64,000 bases of DNA from Aaosphaeria pasadenensis (Eukaryota > Ascomycota > Dothideomycetes > Pleosporales), in NCBI GenBank assembly GCA_022813625.1, contig JAKLMB010000017.1, positions 496,001 through 560,000 of the forward strand, written 5' to 3'. A program made the translations under genes and the position numbers. Shown piece after piece: positions 1 to 11,587 of this stretch. How positions within the stretch are numbered: position 1 is the stretch's first letter; each line of letters starts with the position of its first letter. The notes beneath the pieces were generated by a model. That model saw only the letters and a list, made by a program, of their open reading frames with translations. It was not told where the DNA came from and did no database searches.

Positions 1-1
1 A

Positions 2-2593
2 CAGGAACTGTATGAATTGAGACAACCACGAATTTCCCAGAACTCGGTAGCAACCTCGAATACCCATGGAGGGTTTGCACGTTCGCAGCACACTAGCGAC
101 ATTACGGAAGCGTCCGATCAACCTCTTATCGGCAGTGCCTACACGATCCAAGATCCTTCTTTGGTTGCTGCCGATGATGATTCCGGACCCTTTGAAGATT
201 CTTATTCTCTGCCTCTTACTTCAATGATTCCAGACGAACCCTCTAGCCAGATGGGACGCGCAAATGGTGACCGACTCTCCACAGCCATGACGGATCCCGA
301 TCACCGTCCATATTATGACGAGGTCTCCATCTACCCAAGCTCATCCGTCTATGACCAGGATTCCGAGTATGGCTTATCTGGCTTGCTTTCCCAAAGAGCC
401 AGCAGAAGGATCAGCCGACTTAGTGAGCCACTGGCCATCCGAAATGTAAATGATGGCCCAAGCCTATACTCCCCCATTGGCCATGCAACACCAAGGAAGG
501 ACGTACAAAATTTCGGTTCCATTGCGTCGGAAGTTCGCACGAGTGAAGAGAAGACGGACACAATCAGCAGGCTCATTGCAGAGTATAGACAGGATCTCGG
601 GATGGGCAATGGTAATTCCCCATTTGATGACCATCTTCCCGCATCGAAGGCCACTGCAGATTCTCCTGCTGCAAGGGTGCAACCTGCAAGCAGCAGTGGT
701 ATCTATGATATGCAATACCTTACCAATCATCCCGAGGTCGTAGATACCACTAAAGGGCCAGGTCCTCCTCCACTGGATTCTGCTCCACAGCTGCTTTCTC
801 CGCAGCGTCACGCAGCTCAGACAGCATTCGCCCAAGCGACTAATTCGGACATGATGTCAGCATCGTCCTATGGCGACACTCGTGCACTACTTCAGACACC
901 ACGAAACATTACCAACGACAATATGGGGGATTCTCAGAAGATGACGCTCAATACCCTTGCAGCTTCTTCTTCCTATTCTCAAGGCGATGATCCGAGCAAT
1001 TCCAGAACCCCGGAAGAGGCACTTATACAAGCTGAGCAGATCTTTGAAGAAGCAGCTCTCGAGGGACGCTACAACGTAACGCCATCAGCATGGTTCAAAT
1101 GTGGCAGAGACGACCACATGTTGCAGGAGGAATCACCCGCCCCCGGAGATGGAAAAGATGAATGGGAGACTATTGAAGCTAGCAGCCGCAGATCCCATGT
1201 GTCTGACGGCTCCAGCATTGCGGATTACAGTAGCTCTGAGGGCTCTCGATCGGTATGCCAGATGTCGCCCAAAGGCTCGCTCCCCTTCCCCGAGGAAGCT
1301 TATGGGCTCCGAAAGGACTCATCCTTGTATCGGCACCCAAGCCCAATAGCTACCCACGACAACCCTTTCAGCTCCAGTCCTCCGGTCCTAAGTGACGAAA
1401 CTAATCATATTGGAACATCCAGACAGTCGCGGTCTTTGCTGCTGCCGTCGAGTCCACCACACTTTTCCAATTCTCCACTGGCCCGAGGATCCGGCCTCAA
1501 CAGGGTGGAAGACTACACAACCTCTGGATTGAGGCAGTTTCCTTGGCCCACGACAAGCCCTTATACATTGAGTGAGAAAGAAACTCGAGAATTGCTGATC
1601 TCGGGACCGAATGATGACATCCTTTACGATGATGCAATGGGATATTCTCGTACTGGAGATCTATCGTCCTCACCCTTCGACGGACGTGGTACTGGTCGTG
1701 CTAGTCGGGGAGGTGAATTTGCAAATTCCTTCGAAAAGTTCACGGTACTCGGCTCCAAGGTGAACTTGACTGGATCACCTGGCGGAACAGGAATGCACGC
1801 GGTCGGCAGTAGCATTGCTAATACCAGTAGCCCAGGGGCAACATGGCAAACCGAGCCAGTTCGTCGAAGCCCGCGTTCTGGTTCCGAATTCTACATTGAG
1901 TCAGATTGTACTTCCAGTTTCACTCCCATACATGGTGCACGGCAGCCCAGATGGACACCTGAAGAACACGAGAGATCACCATCGCAGGAAACGTTGTTCC
2001 CCTCTCATCACCGCATGAGGACTTTGTTAGGAAGATCTGGTAAACGTCCATCGGTTTCTCGTTCAATGCACTCCGCTGCTGGACGCAATCGCTCTGCTGT
2101 TGCTGGTCAGACCAAACTTCGGGAAATGGTATTAGCGTCCGATGCAAGAACGATCTCTACGTGCCGAAGCGACCAATTTTCGAATTTCCATAGTAGGGGT
2201 GGAAGTGAACGACCATCGTCTAGCAATACCCACACGCCGCTTCGAGGACTCCCTACCCACTACAGCTTGAGTGTACTTCGAAATGGGCCTGTCGCGAGCA
2301 AGGAATCCCCTCATCTCCTTTGCCCTGAGCGTGCTTGCAATCCTGCCGACGAGGTGACTCGCTGGAACTTGTCATGGGGTATTTTTGCTCTGTTCTGCCT
2401 GTTCCCACCTGCGATCATCTTGTACCGCTGGCTCGGAGACTTGGTCATCACTGAGCTTACCAAGGGGCGATTCGGCTCTTGCGCTCCACGCCCGAAACAG
2501 GTCGCCACTTACGCCGGTATCATCGTTAATGTTGGCATTGTCATCGCTATCATCGTGCCCATTACCTACATGCATTTGAACGGATCTCTTTAA
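2..2593 (+). CDS. Serine-rich protein with two C-terminal membrane segments (5' partial)
   Basis: The reading frame is open to the left edge of the window, so the gene begins upstream. The first in-frame start-like codon (TTG at 17) is not a credible start, and the CAG at 2-4 could even be the end of an intron. About 780 residues are low-complexity and rich in Ser, Pro, Asp and Thr, with many SSP/SP-type motifs, as expected of a disordered and phosphorylated region. The last ~75 residues are different: a conserved-looking block beginning WNLSWGIFALFCLFPPAIIL, a short polar loop, then a second hydrophobic helix (AGIIVNVGIVIAIIVPITY) and a short tail. I infer a tail-anchored or two-pass membrane protein with a large cytosolic N-terminus. 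This C-terminal block recalls unnamed serine-rich proteins of Pezizomycotina; no biochemical role can be assigned. Confidence 0.8.
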   Translation, partial: QELYELRQPRISQNSVATSNTHGGFARSQHTSDITEASDQPLIGSAYTIQDPSLVAADDDSGPFEDSYSLPLTSMIPDEPSSQMGRANGDRLSTAMTDPDHRPYYDEVSIYPSSSVYDQDSEYGLSGLLSQRASRRISRLSEPLAIRNVNDGPSLYSPIGHATPRKDVQNFGSIASEVRTSEEKTDTISRLIAEYRQDLGMGNGNSPFDDHLPASKATADSPAARVQPASSSGIYDMQYLTNHPEVVDTTKGPGPPPLDSAPQLLSPQRHAAQTAFAQATNSDMMSASSYGDTRALLQTPRNITNDNMGDSQKMTLNTLAASSSYSQGDDPSNSRTPEEALIQAEQIFEEAALEGRYNVTPSAWFKCGRDDHMLQEESPAPGDGKDEWETIEASSRRSHVSDGSSIADYSSSEGSRSVCQMSPKGSLPFPEEAYGLRKDSSLYRHPSPIATHDNPFSSSPPVLSDETNHIGTSRQSRSLLLPSSPPHFSNSPLARGSGLNRVEDYTTSGLRQFPWPTTSPYTLSEKETRELLISGPNDDILYDDAMGYSRTGDLSSSPFDGRGTGRASRGGEFANSFEKFTVLGSKVNLTGSPGGTGMHAVGSSIANTSSPGATWQTEPVRRSPRSGSEFYIESDCTSSFTPIHGARQPRWTPEEHERSPSQETLFPSHHRMRTLLGRSGKRPSVSRSMHSAAGRNRSAVAGQTKLREMVLASDARTISTCRSDQFSNFHSRGGSERPSSSNTHTPLRGLPTHYSLSVLRNGPVASKESPHLLCPERACNPADEVTRWNLSWGIFALFCLFPPAIILYRWLGDLVITELTKGRFGSCAPRPKQVATYAGIIVNVGIVIAIIVPITYMHLNGSL

Positions 2594-3372
2594 AGAGAAG
2601 GACTTGGCAGCCTCTTTGCTGGATGCTTCCTCTTGTTGAGGAAACGAGATCGGTGGATGTTTACTACTGGAGATAATATGGCATGCCGAGCAAATTCATT
2701 TCGGTTACCGTTTAGACGGTGACCTTCGGCTCTTTCTTGGAGTTCTACGGTGCAATATCGCGATTTGGCAACATGACAGTATGCTGGAATGATAGCCTGC
2801 AAAATTCTTTCCTGCATCCGGTTTGATGGCAGGACTCAATAGTCATTGGAATTCGATGGATTTAATGAGATGGTTTCTCTTTTTTTGTAATTCTACTGGA
2901 ATAGGTTTGGGAGGCCACAAATACCCGAGATGAGATTGAAGGGATTCCGATGCACACATGCCTAAGTCTTTAGGTAGCAAGCAATACAACGATGAAAATT
3001 TGATATCATGGGCTCATTCAAACATAGCATGTGGTTCCCAATTGACCTCTAGCATGAAACCGTATGGTGGTATGCGATTCCTTAAACACCAGAGAACTCT
3101 CATTGTCGGTTTTTATATGGTGGGGTTGACAAGTCTCTGAAAACGGTTAGATGGATCAGCTATAATGTTGTAATCGTGCGGCGGCCATCGGCTTAACAAA
3201 TGCCGATCGATAGGCGTCGCCGTCGTCGGAGCCAGAGACCGTCCCCCTCATAGCATCATCGCACTTATATGCCGTCGCGATGGCGTCCACCTTCAGGCCT
3301 TTCCAGGTACTTAATCCTGCAGTCTGCCCTCTCCACCACTACACCCCACCCTAGACCCCGACATCAGATAAC
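2594..3372. other. Intergenic region
   Basis: Holds the 3' flank of the upstream gene and the promoter and leader of the amidase gene. A pyrimidine-rich stretch just before the ATG (about 3325-3360) looks like a transcription-start leader. No other gene is supported. Confidence 0.6.
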
Positions 3373-4293
3373 ATGTCGCAGCTCCTCAAGAAGTCCGTAA
3401 AGCTCGCGCTTGTGCAATTGGCCAGCACATCCGACAAGGCACATAACCTCTCGCACGCGCGCACCAAAGTCCTCGAAGCCACCAAGCAAGGCGCCAACAT
3501 CGTCGTGCTCCCGGAGTGCTTCAACTCCCCCTACGGCACCAAATACTTCTCGCAGTACGCTGAGACGCTCCTCCCGTCCCCGCCCACCAAAGAGCAATCA
3601 CCAAGCTTCCACGCGCTCTCCGCGCTCGCAAAGGAAGCCGGCGTCTACCTCGTCGGCGGCAGCATACCAGAGCGCGTCGCCTCCCCCTCTTCCAGCGGAA
3701 GCGGAAAACCCTCCTCCGAAACCCTCTACAACACCAGCCTGACCTTCAGCCCCACGGGCGAACTCCTCGCCACGCACCGCAAAGTGCACCTCTTCGACAT
3801 CGACATACCCGGCAAGATCACCTTCAAGGAATCCGAGGTGCTGACCCCGGGCAACAAAATCACAATCGTCGACCTCCCCGAGTACGGCAAGATCGCCATC
3901 GCGATATGCTACGACATCCGGTTCCCCGAGCTCGCGACCATCGCGGCGCGGAAAGGCGCCTTCCTCCTGCTCTACCCGGGCGCGTTCAACCTCACGACGG
4001 GGGCGCTGCACTGGGAGCTACTGGCGCGCGGAAGGGCGATCGATAATCAGGTGTATGTGGGTCTGTGTAGTCCCGCGAGGGATATGGGTGCGGATTATAA
4101 TGCTTGGGGCCATAGCTTGGTGGTGGATCCGAATGCGGAGGTGCTGGAGCAGTTGGACGATAAGGAGGGGATTGTGGTGAGTGAGCTCAAGGCCGGCAGG
4201 ATCGAGGAGGTCAGGAAGGGGATCCCCGTCGTGACGCAGAGGAGGTTCGATGTTTATCCTGATGTTAGTAAGGGGGGGAGGTTTGAGGAGTAG
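3373..4293 (+). CDS. Carbon-nitrogen hydrolase, Nit2/Nit3 type (omega-amidase or deaminated-glutathione amidase)
   Basis: An intronless 306-residue protein of the nitrilase superfamily, normal length for the Nit2/Nit3 branch. The Glu-Lys-Cys catalytic triad is visible: Glu48 in VVLPECFNSPYGT, Lys137 in THRKVHLFDID and Cys179 in IAICYDIRFPE. Members of this branch hydrolyse alpha-ketoglutaramate or alpha-ketosuccinamate (omega-amidase) or deaminated glutathione, a metabolite-repair role in cytosol or mitochondria; the sequence alone does not separate these. There is no clear signal peptide. The ATG at 3373 is preceded by a C-rich leader and starts the family-typical N-terminus directly. Base use is odd: the first two thirds of the gene is strongly C-rich in third positions and the last third is G/T-rich. 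Confidence 0.92.
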   Translation: MSQLLKKSVKLALVQLASTSDKAHNLSHARTKVLEATKQGANIVVLPECFNSPYGTKYFSQYAETLLPSPPTKEQSPSFHALSALAKEAGVYLVGGSIPERVASPSSSGSGKPSSETLYNTSLTFSPTGELLATHRKVHLFDIDIPGKITFKESEVLTPGNKITIVDLPEYGKIAIAICYDIRFPELATIAARKGAFLLLYPGAFNLTTGALHWELLARGRAIDNQVYVGLCSPARDMGADYNAWGHSLVVDPNAEVLEQLDDKEGIVVSELKAGRIEEVRKGIPVVTQRRFDVYPDVSKGGRFEE

Positions 4294-4986
4294 ACGGGGA
4301 GGGGAAAGAAAAGATGGGATTTATAGAAAGACAAGTAATATATTAGATGAGACTTTGCAAATGTTCAAGATTTGTACTTGTGCGGTTGATATATGTATGT
4401 CAAAAAGATTCTATAACATGGCACAAAATACCATCATAAGCCAACCATCAACAGAGGATATCGTCGCAAAGAGCCGTACATACGTAGAGCTGTACATACA
4501 TACACATAAATCACACAACATCGTACAACTTAACTCACACCTCCTCGTACCAACCAAACATAAAAACAAGATGACGATGAAGCCCAATCCGTGGACTAGT
4601 CGAGCTATGCTATTTCCTGTAACAATCAACCTCCCACCCCGCAGACAGAAGAAAGCCGATGTACGATCCCCAAATGCGGTTACCAGACCCGATCCGGTGG
4701 AAAGCTCTCGTGGCCCCGCGGCCCAGGGACATTACTCTGGGGTTAAGGCAGCACGTGTGATTGGTGGGAAGTCGGCGCGAGAGGATGATCATCGACCCGA
4801 CGGCACACGCATACTGTAGTTAACATCCACGACGTTTCGTCGATGATCGTGTAACTCTGCGATGTTGTGTATGCTATTGTGAGGAAGTACATTGATGTAT
4901 GTATAACGGTGTCTTGTCTGTATGAGAAGAGTAAAGAGTTATCTTGAGCTGTCATCTGCGACCTTGCCATCCCGTCTACGCCCAAG
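4294..4986. other. Intergenic region
   Basis: AT-richer 3' flank of the amidase gene followed by the promoter of the MFS gene. The open frames here are short, overlap the amidase end in another frame and lack codon structure. No gene supported. Confidence 0.6.
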
Positions 4987-6466
4987 ATGTCGACTTCGAT
5001 AGAAGAGACGTCACCACTACTCCATCGCGACCAAACAGCTCCATCCGAACAACAGCCTGAATATGAATCTGACACTCCACTCTCCACCTCTCCGCCAGAA
5101 TGGGTTGAAGAAGAAACCCAATCGACCCTCCTCTTCCAGATAAGCGGCGCCATGTTCTCCTTCATCGTCCTGGGGCTCTTCAACTCGACCATCGGCGTGA
5201 TCCTGCAGCCCATCTCCAAGCACTACGGCCTCAGCGACATCCAGGTATCCTGCATATTCCTCGTGGGACCCGTCGGCTACACGCTGGCCGCGCAGTGCAA
5301 CTCGCTCATCCACTCGCACTTCGGCCAGCGCGGCATCGCGGTCATCGGCCCCGCGTTCCACGTCCTCGCGGCGCTTGCCATCGCGTGCCATCCGCACTTC
5401 GGCGTCGTGCTCGTCGCGTATGCGTTGATTGCTGTGGGGACGGGGCTGCTTGATGGGTCGTGGTGTGCGTGGGCGGGCAGCGTGAGGAATGCGAATACCG
5501 TGTCTGGGTTGCTGCACGGGTCGTATTCGGTCGGGGCGTCGGCGGGGCCGTACTTCTGTGATCTACTCATGACGACGGGAGGGAGGCCTTGGTATCAGTG
5601 GTATTCTGCTTTGGTAAGTGAGTCAATTGAATGGATGAGTCGGTCAGGTCTGGTTAGGTCAGGTTGTTGGAAGATGTCATCTGAAGGCTATGATACCGGC
5701 ATCACTGCATCAATGGATCAATCGAACAATGAGTTAACCAACCACGCAGGCAGTGATATCGATCACGGAACTCATCGTCCTCCCGCTCGCCTTCCGGAGA
5801 CAGAATGCAGCGAAATACCATGAGGCAAAGAACGCTTCCTCGTCACTCACGGGCAGCCGTAACACCAGGGCCATGTTCAACTACACAGCGACATGGGTGT
5901 CATCACTCTACTTTCTAGCCTACGTTGGCACCGAGACGGCGATATCTGGATGGCTTGTGTCATACATGACGCGAGACCGTCACGTCTCGCCCTCGTTTGC
6001 AAGCCTCTCGGCCTCCGGATTCTGGGTGGGCATGGCAATAGGCCGTCTGGCATTAGGAACGGTGACGGACAGGATCGGCGTGAGGCGCGCAACCACTGGC
6101 TACCTCCTTATTGCTATTATGCTAGAGTTGCTGTTCGCCGTCGTACGGAAGCCGGCAGGAGCATCCAACGTGCTGGTCGCCCTGCTCGGCTTCTTCATGG
6201 GCCCCATGTTCCCCTCTGGCATCGTGGTGCTGGCTCGACTGCTGCCGAGGGACCTGCACGTCGCCGCCGTGTCGTTCGTAGCGTCGCTGGGCCAGGTCGG
6301 CGGCGCGCTGCTCCCGTTCGCCATCGGCGCCTGCGTCCAGGGATGGGGCATTGGAGTGTTTGTGTATGCAATCATCGTTTTCACTAGCGTTGCTTTGGCG
6401 CTGTGGGTCGCATTCTCGAGGTTGCCACGTACGGGGGCTTCGAGTGTATTCGTGGGGAGAGAGTGA
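4987..6466 (+). CDS. MFS transporter (FHS/Bsc6-like)
   Basis: Two exons, 4987-5613 and 5750-6466. The 136-nt intron (GTAAGT...ACGCAG, branch-like GTTAACC) is phase 0 and joins ...WYSAL to AVISITEL, giving 447 residues. About 50 acidic, polar N-terminal residues precede the first membrane helix (SGAMFSFIVLGLFNSTIGVI). The pattern of ~12 hydrophobic helices, the loop after helix 2 and the GSYSVGASAGPYF helix are like fungal MFS proteins of the FHS (fucose permease-like)/Bsc6 group. The second half begins after a loop near residue 245 and includes VTDRIGVRRATT, an MFS loop motif. Substrate is unknown. The first exon switches from C-rich to G/T-rich third positions near 5410. Confidence 0.88.
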
Positions 6467-8474
6467 TTGTTTTCGTCACAAAGGCGGATGTGCTGTGCCG
6501 TACTGTTTCTCATTTTCTCTTTTGGAAAAGAGTTCTCACTCACGGTTCCGTTTCATTATCGAGCTGTGTCAGATAGAGGATGCCTAGACGATTGTTCTGC
6601 CTCGGCTCGGGGGAAATTGGGTTAGAAGGAAGTGGTGGTGTTGTTGTTGAGCCGGGCGAGATCTAGATGATGGGAAATGTTGTGTTCTCCAACAATAGAT
6701 ACGGGTGCAAGCGATTGCATGATGGCGGATGGCAGCAGTAGGTTTGGACCTAGAGGGTGAGGCTGGTTGGTTTAAGTAGGATGAGCCTCGGTATGCTTTT
6801 GGAAAGAAGCATTCTCATAGGACGGAATCGACCATGCAGAAGAAAATCTTGAGATGGCATCAACGAGCCTCTTGGACAGGGATAAGCTTCCTGCGGCACG
6901 GTAAGGGGCAGATTTATTGATTGCAGATTCGTTGTTTATTGTTGGTTCCTGTTGATATGTTGTTGGTGGGAGGCTGGGATGTTGAGCCCTACATGTGAGG
7001 TGATGTCTCTGCCTGGACCCCTGCGTGATGAGAGTGTGGGGTGCATACTGATATGTCGTTATCATTACCACAGTGGTGAGGAGGCACCTCGGTGTGAGGC
7101 ACAGCACCGTAGATCTGACAAGGGCTTGGATCTCGAGATCTCCAGGGAAGTCAATCCTCCCAGGATCGGCCGTACCCAAGGCCAGTTCCACGGGTGCGGA
7201 AATAAGATAATGCACTGGACACGTTAGGATGTGAAATTTGGTTTGTTTGTTTGGTTCGGTTGCGTCTGGGTCTGGATCACGACTATTTTCCCACCACCTG
7301 CATTATTATCGCTGATCTGGCAAGGTCATGGCCTATCGCACCAACTGATTCTACAAAATTCAAGTGCCATTGTTCCAGCGACCACTAGTTCGGAGGAGTC
7401 AAGGAGTAGCGAGATAGAAATGAAATGGGAAATGAGGGATGGTCGAGGAGGGGCATTGACGAAACGGCGACTGAGGGGCGGCAAAGCGTGTCTGATGCGG
7501 TGATGGTGCAGCTCCCGACACCGAGGCACGGCGAAGGTTACCGGATTGGTATCTGGTCATGCGGTCCGCTGATACAACTAGATGTAGGTGTAGGTGTGTG
7601 TGTAGAAACAACACCTAAGATAGTTGCTGCTGATGAAGGCGATGTCAGAGCCCAAGTCTGGAACCTTGAGTGTGCTACGAGTAGTATGCAGGGTGCGGTG
7701 TATGATGTATGAAATGGAGCGTATAAGAGTGGAGACAATGAGTGCATGAGTGATATGTACTATTCAATAAGGAGAATTTGCTCCGAGAAGATGGCTGAGT
7801 ATTTGCGTGGCCTAAACATTCAAAATGTGAGTATGTAGGTAGGTTCGTCTGTTAATTCTATCATATGGTAAAATGATGTTGCAAAGGTGTCTGGAGCAAT
7901 GATGATAGTGATACTGATATTGAATATGATGCAAAGGTTAGCGTAAATTGAGGTGTAGTTGTCACTTCGTACTCGGGCCTCGTACAATAGTAGTACTGTG
8001 TACATACGAGTAGATGGGTGGATACTTGGTAATCGTAGGGGCGAGGATCAGTGGAGTATTGGACGGATAGATACGGGACGGATATGGGGAAGAGTGATGA
8101 GCTACCTCTGGATAGTTACGGGGGACGGATGAGGATAGAGTGTGCTCCGAAAGTGCGGAGAGAGTGTGGAGAGAGAGAGTCATAGTGGAGAGATTGTGTC
8201 TCACTGTGTGAATGGTGAAAGTGAAAGTCTAAGGGAAAAGGGAGAATTGAAAGGGCGGGGAATATGGGGGACGATTGCTCAGGCCATGTGTGTAGTATTT
8301 ACTGTCCCAGGGTTATCTAACCCGTATCTTACTAGTAACTTACTGATAGGATACTAGTGGATGGCTAGTCATCCCGTGGCTTTGTCTTGGCACGGGGCCC
8401 CGCGTCCACTAAGAGTCCATCATCCACCATTACGAGTAGCGGAGGACTTCCGTATCTCCCTCATACAGTCATAA

Positions 8475-8494
8475 CATACCATACCATACCATAC
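8475..8494 (+). repeat. Pentanucleotide repeat (CATAC)4
   Basis: Four consecutive copies of CATAC/ACCAT. Intergenic, no coding context. Confidence 0.85.
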
Positions 8495-9270
8495 GGTCCA
8501 TACCTATTACAAGTAAAACCTTACTGTACCATACAATACCCATATCAGCATCATTGTATCTCCAAGTACTGGATTGAAACTGAACAGAAAAGTCTATCAG
8601 AATCTCACCATAAATAATCAAAAGGGTAGTTGATATAATAATGATGGTTCTGATAACGATCAAAAGGAACATTATAATTGGTTATCGTATTATCCCCCTT
8701 CTCATCCACGTTTTCGTCCATGTCACCCATGTCCCACTGTCATCCACGTCCCAAATCTGAACTTCTCTAAACTTAAATCAGACCACGAGTAATACTACAC
8801 ACACTCTTCTCTCGTCCTGTGATTATCTTGTTTGGAAATACCTCGTAATCTCACGACTCCTCCCCCAGGTTTTTGGTCCGTTGTTCCTTTGTGTATGCCC
8901 GTATCCGTTCCCATCATCATTATCATGTCATACCCTTGCCGTTCCCGAGTCCCGCTACCCCAGGTCTCGCTCCCTTTCCAACATTAACCCCAACGCCTTC
9001 GCTCTTCGCCGCCTCCCTCTAATCGACTTTGGGTCAATCCTCCGCGACTATGTGGTTCCCCCCTCCGATCCTTCCTCCGCATTTTGTGGAGAGATCCAAC
9101 AATCGACCTCAACCTGCCTCGGTATCTTTCCAATTTTCCATCTCTTCCATCGCTTCCAAACCTCCACGATCCACTCCAGTACTCGTGGCGTGGCGCTGCC
9201 TTCCAATGGCGCTCGCCTATTGGGGAGATTGATGATGGTTCCCCAGCTGTCGTAGCCCCTGCCCATCATT

Positions 9271-9305
9271 CCTCTCCTCCTACTCCTACTCCTCCTCCTC
9301 CTCCT
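9271..9305 (+). repeat. Imperfect TCC/TAC trinucleotide repeat
   Basis: Pyrimidine-rich run of CTCCTACTCC-type units in the upstream region of the permease gene. Confidence 0.8.
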
Positions 9306-9810
9306 TGGTCAGCCTTTCACAGGCGCACACACCCTTGCCTACACACCACAGGCCATAATGACCACACACACGCGCGTGCACCCAATGCCTGCACCCTTGG
9401 CATCCAATTCAGTGTAACGACAGGGTGAGGAGGGGAACAAGAAAAAAGAAGAAAGACTTGTCATCCAGCCATCCATCCATTTCATATCGCCTTGACCGGA
9501 CTGGGACAGCGTAACTCGTCTCAACTCAGCTAACAATAATGCCCGATCCCAATTCCATCTTTCATTATTGATCCAACCATAAATATAAGTCTATCGTCAC
9601 GTCCACTCCACTCCGCTTTCGTTACATCGCCATACTCCAATCTCCCTCCCTCTCTCCCTCCTCCTTCCCTTCTATAACTCCTTCTTTCTTCCTTACTTTT
9701 CCCTCTTTCCTCTCCTCACCGCCATTCCTCTTCACACGCATATACACCCTCCCCACGCCATATTGATACCTTCCCACATCCCCTCTTTCGTCCCATAGCC
9801 ATAATCAACC

Positions 9811-11587
9811 ATGGCGATACACAACGCCCATGGCGGGCCAGTTGAGAAGGAGGCTGTTGGCATGACCGAAGATGTGGAGCGCTCGCCCACCAACATTTCC
9901 CATGACACTGGCTTCGAGAGCGAATTCACACCCAAAGAGCAGCGCGCCATCATTCATCGCGTTGATCGACGTCTTGTCGTCACCGTCGGCGTTCTCTACT
10001 GTATCAGTCTGATGGACCGAACCAATCTTTCCGCCGCCGCAATTGCAGGGTCCGTACCACCGTGACACACATACACATGATCAATTCTACACCACACGGA
10101 GCATCTGCTAACTGGAGACCAGAATGACCAAGGAATTGAAACTGGAAGTCTTGATGGGCACCGTCTCCCGCTATTCGGTCGTCACATTGGTCTTCTTCAC
10201 CACCTACATCGTCTTCCAACCCCCCGCCACCATCTTAGTTCGCAAACTCGGTCCCAGGAACTTCCTATCCGCCATTGTGGTTGCATGGGGTGCTGTCATG
10301 ATTGGCATGGGCTTCGTTCACGATTGGCAATCTCTGGCCGCCCTTCGCATTGTTTTGGGCATACTCGAGGCTGGATTCTTCCCAAGCTGTGTATATCTGC
10401 TTAGCACATGGTACACTCGTTACGATGTGGGAAAGAGATACTCGGTTTTCTACATTCTTGGCAGTTTGGCATCGGCTTGTGCTGGAATTTTGGCTTATGG
10501 CGTAAGTGAGCTACGGGAATGCTGCACCTGGACCTTAGCTAACACTCTTCAAGTTGATGCAGATGCATGGTCTTCAGGGCCTGGCAGGCTGGCGTTGGAT
10601 CTTCGCCATCGAGGGAGCATTGACTTGCGCTCTCGGAATTGCTGGCTACTGGCTCTTGGTCGATTTCCCCGATAAGGCTCATAAATCCTGGAAGTTCTTG
10701 TCCGAGCGCGAAGCCAGGTTCATCATCGAACGTGTTGATAGGGATCGTGGCGATGCGAAGCCCGAGCCTTTCTCCGCTGCCAAGTTCTTCCACGCTGGTA
10801 CAGACCCAAAGATCTGGGTTTATGCAATGGTGAGTTTCTCCTCCTATTCCTCCCATCATCTCCTAACTCGAGTAGATCTTTTTCAACACCACAACCGTCA
10901 CTTACGCCCTTGCCTACTTCCTCCCCATCATTCTCACAAGGAACATGGGCTTTGATGTTGGTACATCTCAATGTTTAGGTGAGTCAAAGCATATTCACAA
11001 CCGTAATACACGATACTGATGAGAGCAGTCGCCCCTCCATACGCCCTCGCTGCCATCGTCATGTACACTACCGGCTACCTGGGAGACAAGTACAAGATCC
11101 GCGGCCCCATCATCATCTTCAACATGGTCCTGTGCCTCATCGGACTCCCCATCATGGGTTTCGCCAAAAGCCCCGCTGTCCGATACTTCGGCGTCTTCTT
11201 GACCACCGCAGGCGCCAACTCCAACGTTCCAGCCGCCATGGCCTACCAGGCCAACAACATCCGCGGACAGTGGAAGCGAGCATTCTGCAGCGCCACCCTC
11301 GTCGGTTTCGGTGGCGTCGGCGGCATCGCAGGTGGTCTCGTCTTCCGCGTCCAGGACGCTCCCCACTATCGCCCTGGCTTGTATGCGTGCATCGCATGCT
11401 GCTTGCTTTCCATTGTGTTGGTCATCTTGACCAGCTTTGTTTTCAAGCGCCAGAATGCGCGAGCAGACCGTGGCGAGGTTGAGTTGGAGCACACTGATGT
11501 AAGTATTTTCTACACAACCCATAAGGACCGTTGTGCTAATTCTATTTCCAGGAGGACCAACAGCGTGGCTTCAGGTATACTATCTAA
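9811..11587 (+). CDS. MFS permease, Dal5-type anion:cation symporter family
   Basis: Six exons: 9811-10049, 10123-10501, 10554-10829, 10876-10978, 11029-11498 and 11552-11587, giving 500 residues, the usual size for this family. Introns are 46-73 nt with branch-like GCTAAC or CCTAAC elements. The second splice joins LAYG to LMQMHGLQGLAGWRWIF, the conserved helix 6-loop of Dal5/Tna1-like permeases. The last 36-nt exon gives a family-typical ending EDQQRGFRYTI. Family features are RVDRRLVV...LDR-like (here LMDRTNLSAAA) in helix 1 and its loop, and GxxEAGFFPSCVYLLSTWY in helix 4. The family carries allantoate, nicotinate, pantothenate, biotin and other organic anions across the plasma membrane; the substrate here is not determined. 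Confidence 0.93.

Larger units (their letters stand above)
6467..9810. other. Long intergenic region (3.3 kb)
   Basis: No gene is supported. Short open frames exist on both strands but carry no recognisable domain or splice-consistent extension. The right end (about 9600-9800) is a strong C/T-rich tract, typical of a fungal promoter and leader, for the permease that begins at 9811. Two simple repeats lie within it (8475 and 9271). Confidence 0.6.

Noticed and set aside
4250..4819. Open frame overlapping the 3' end of the amidase gene
   Set aside because: Out of frame with the clear amidase gene and extends into AT-rich 3' flank.
8881..9428. Overlapping frames upstream of the Dal5-type permease
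   Set aside because: Located in a C/T-rich promoter region with simple repeats; translations are low-complexity.
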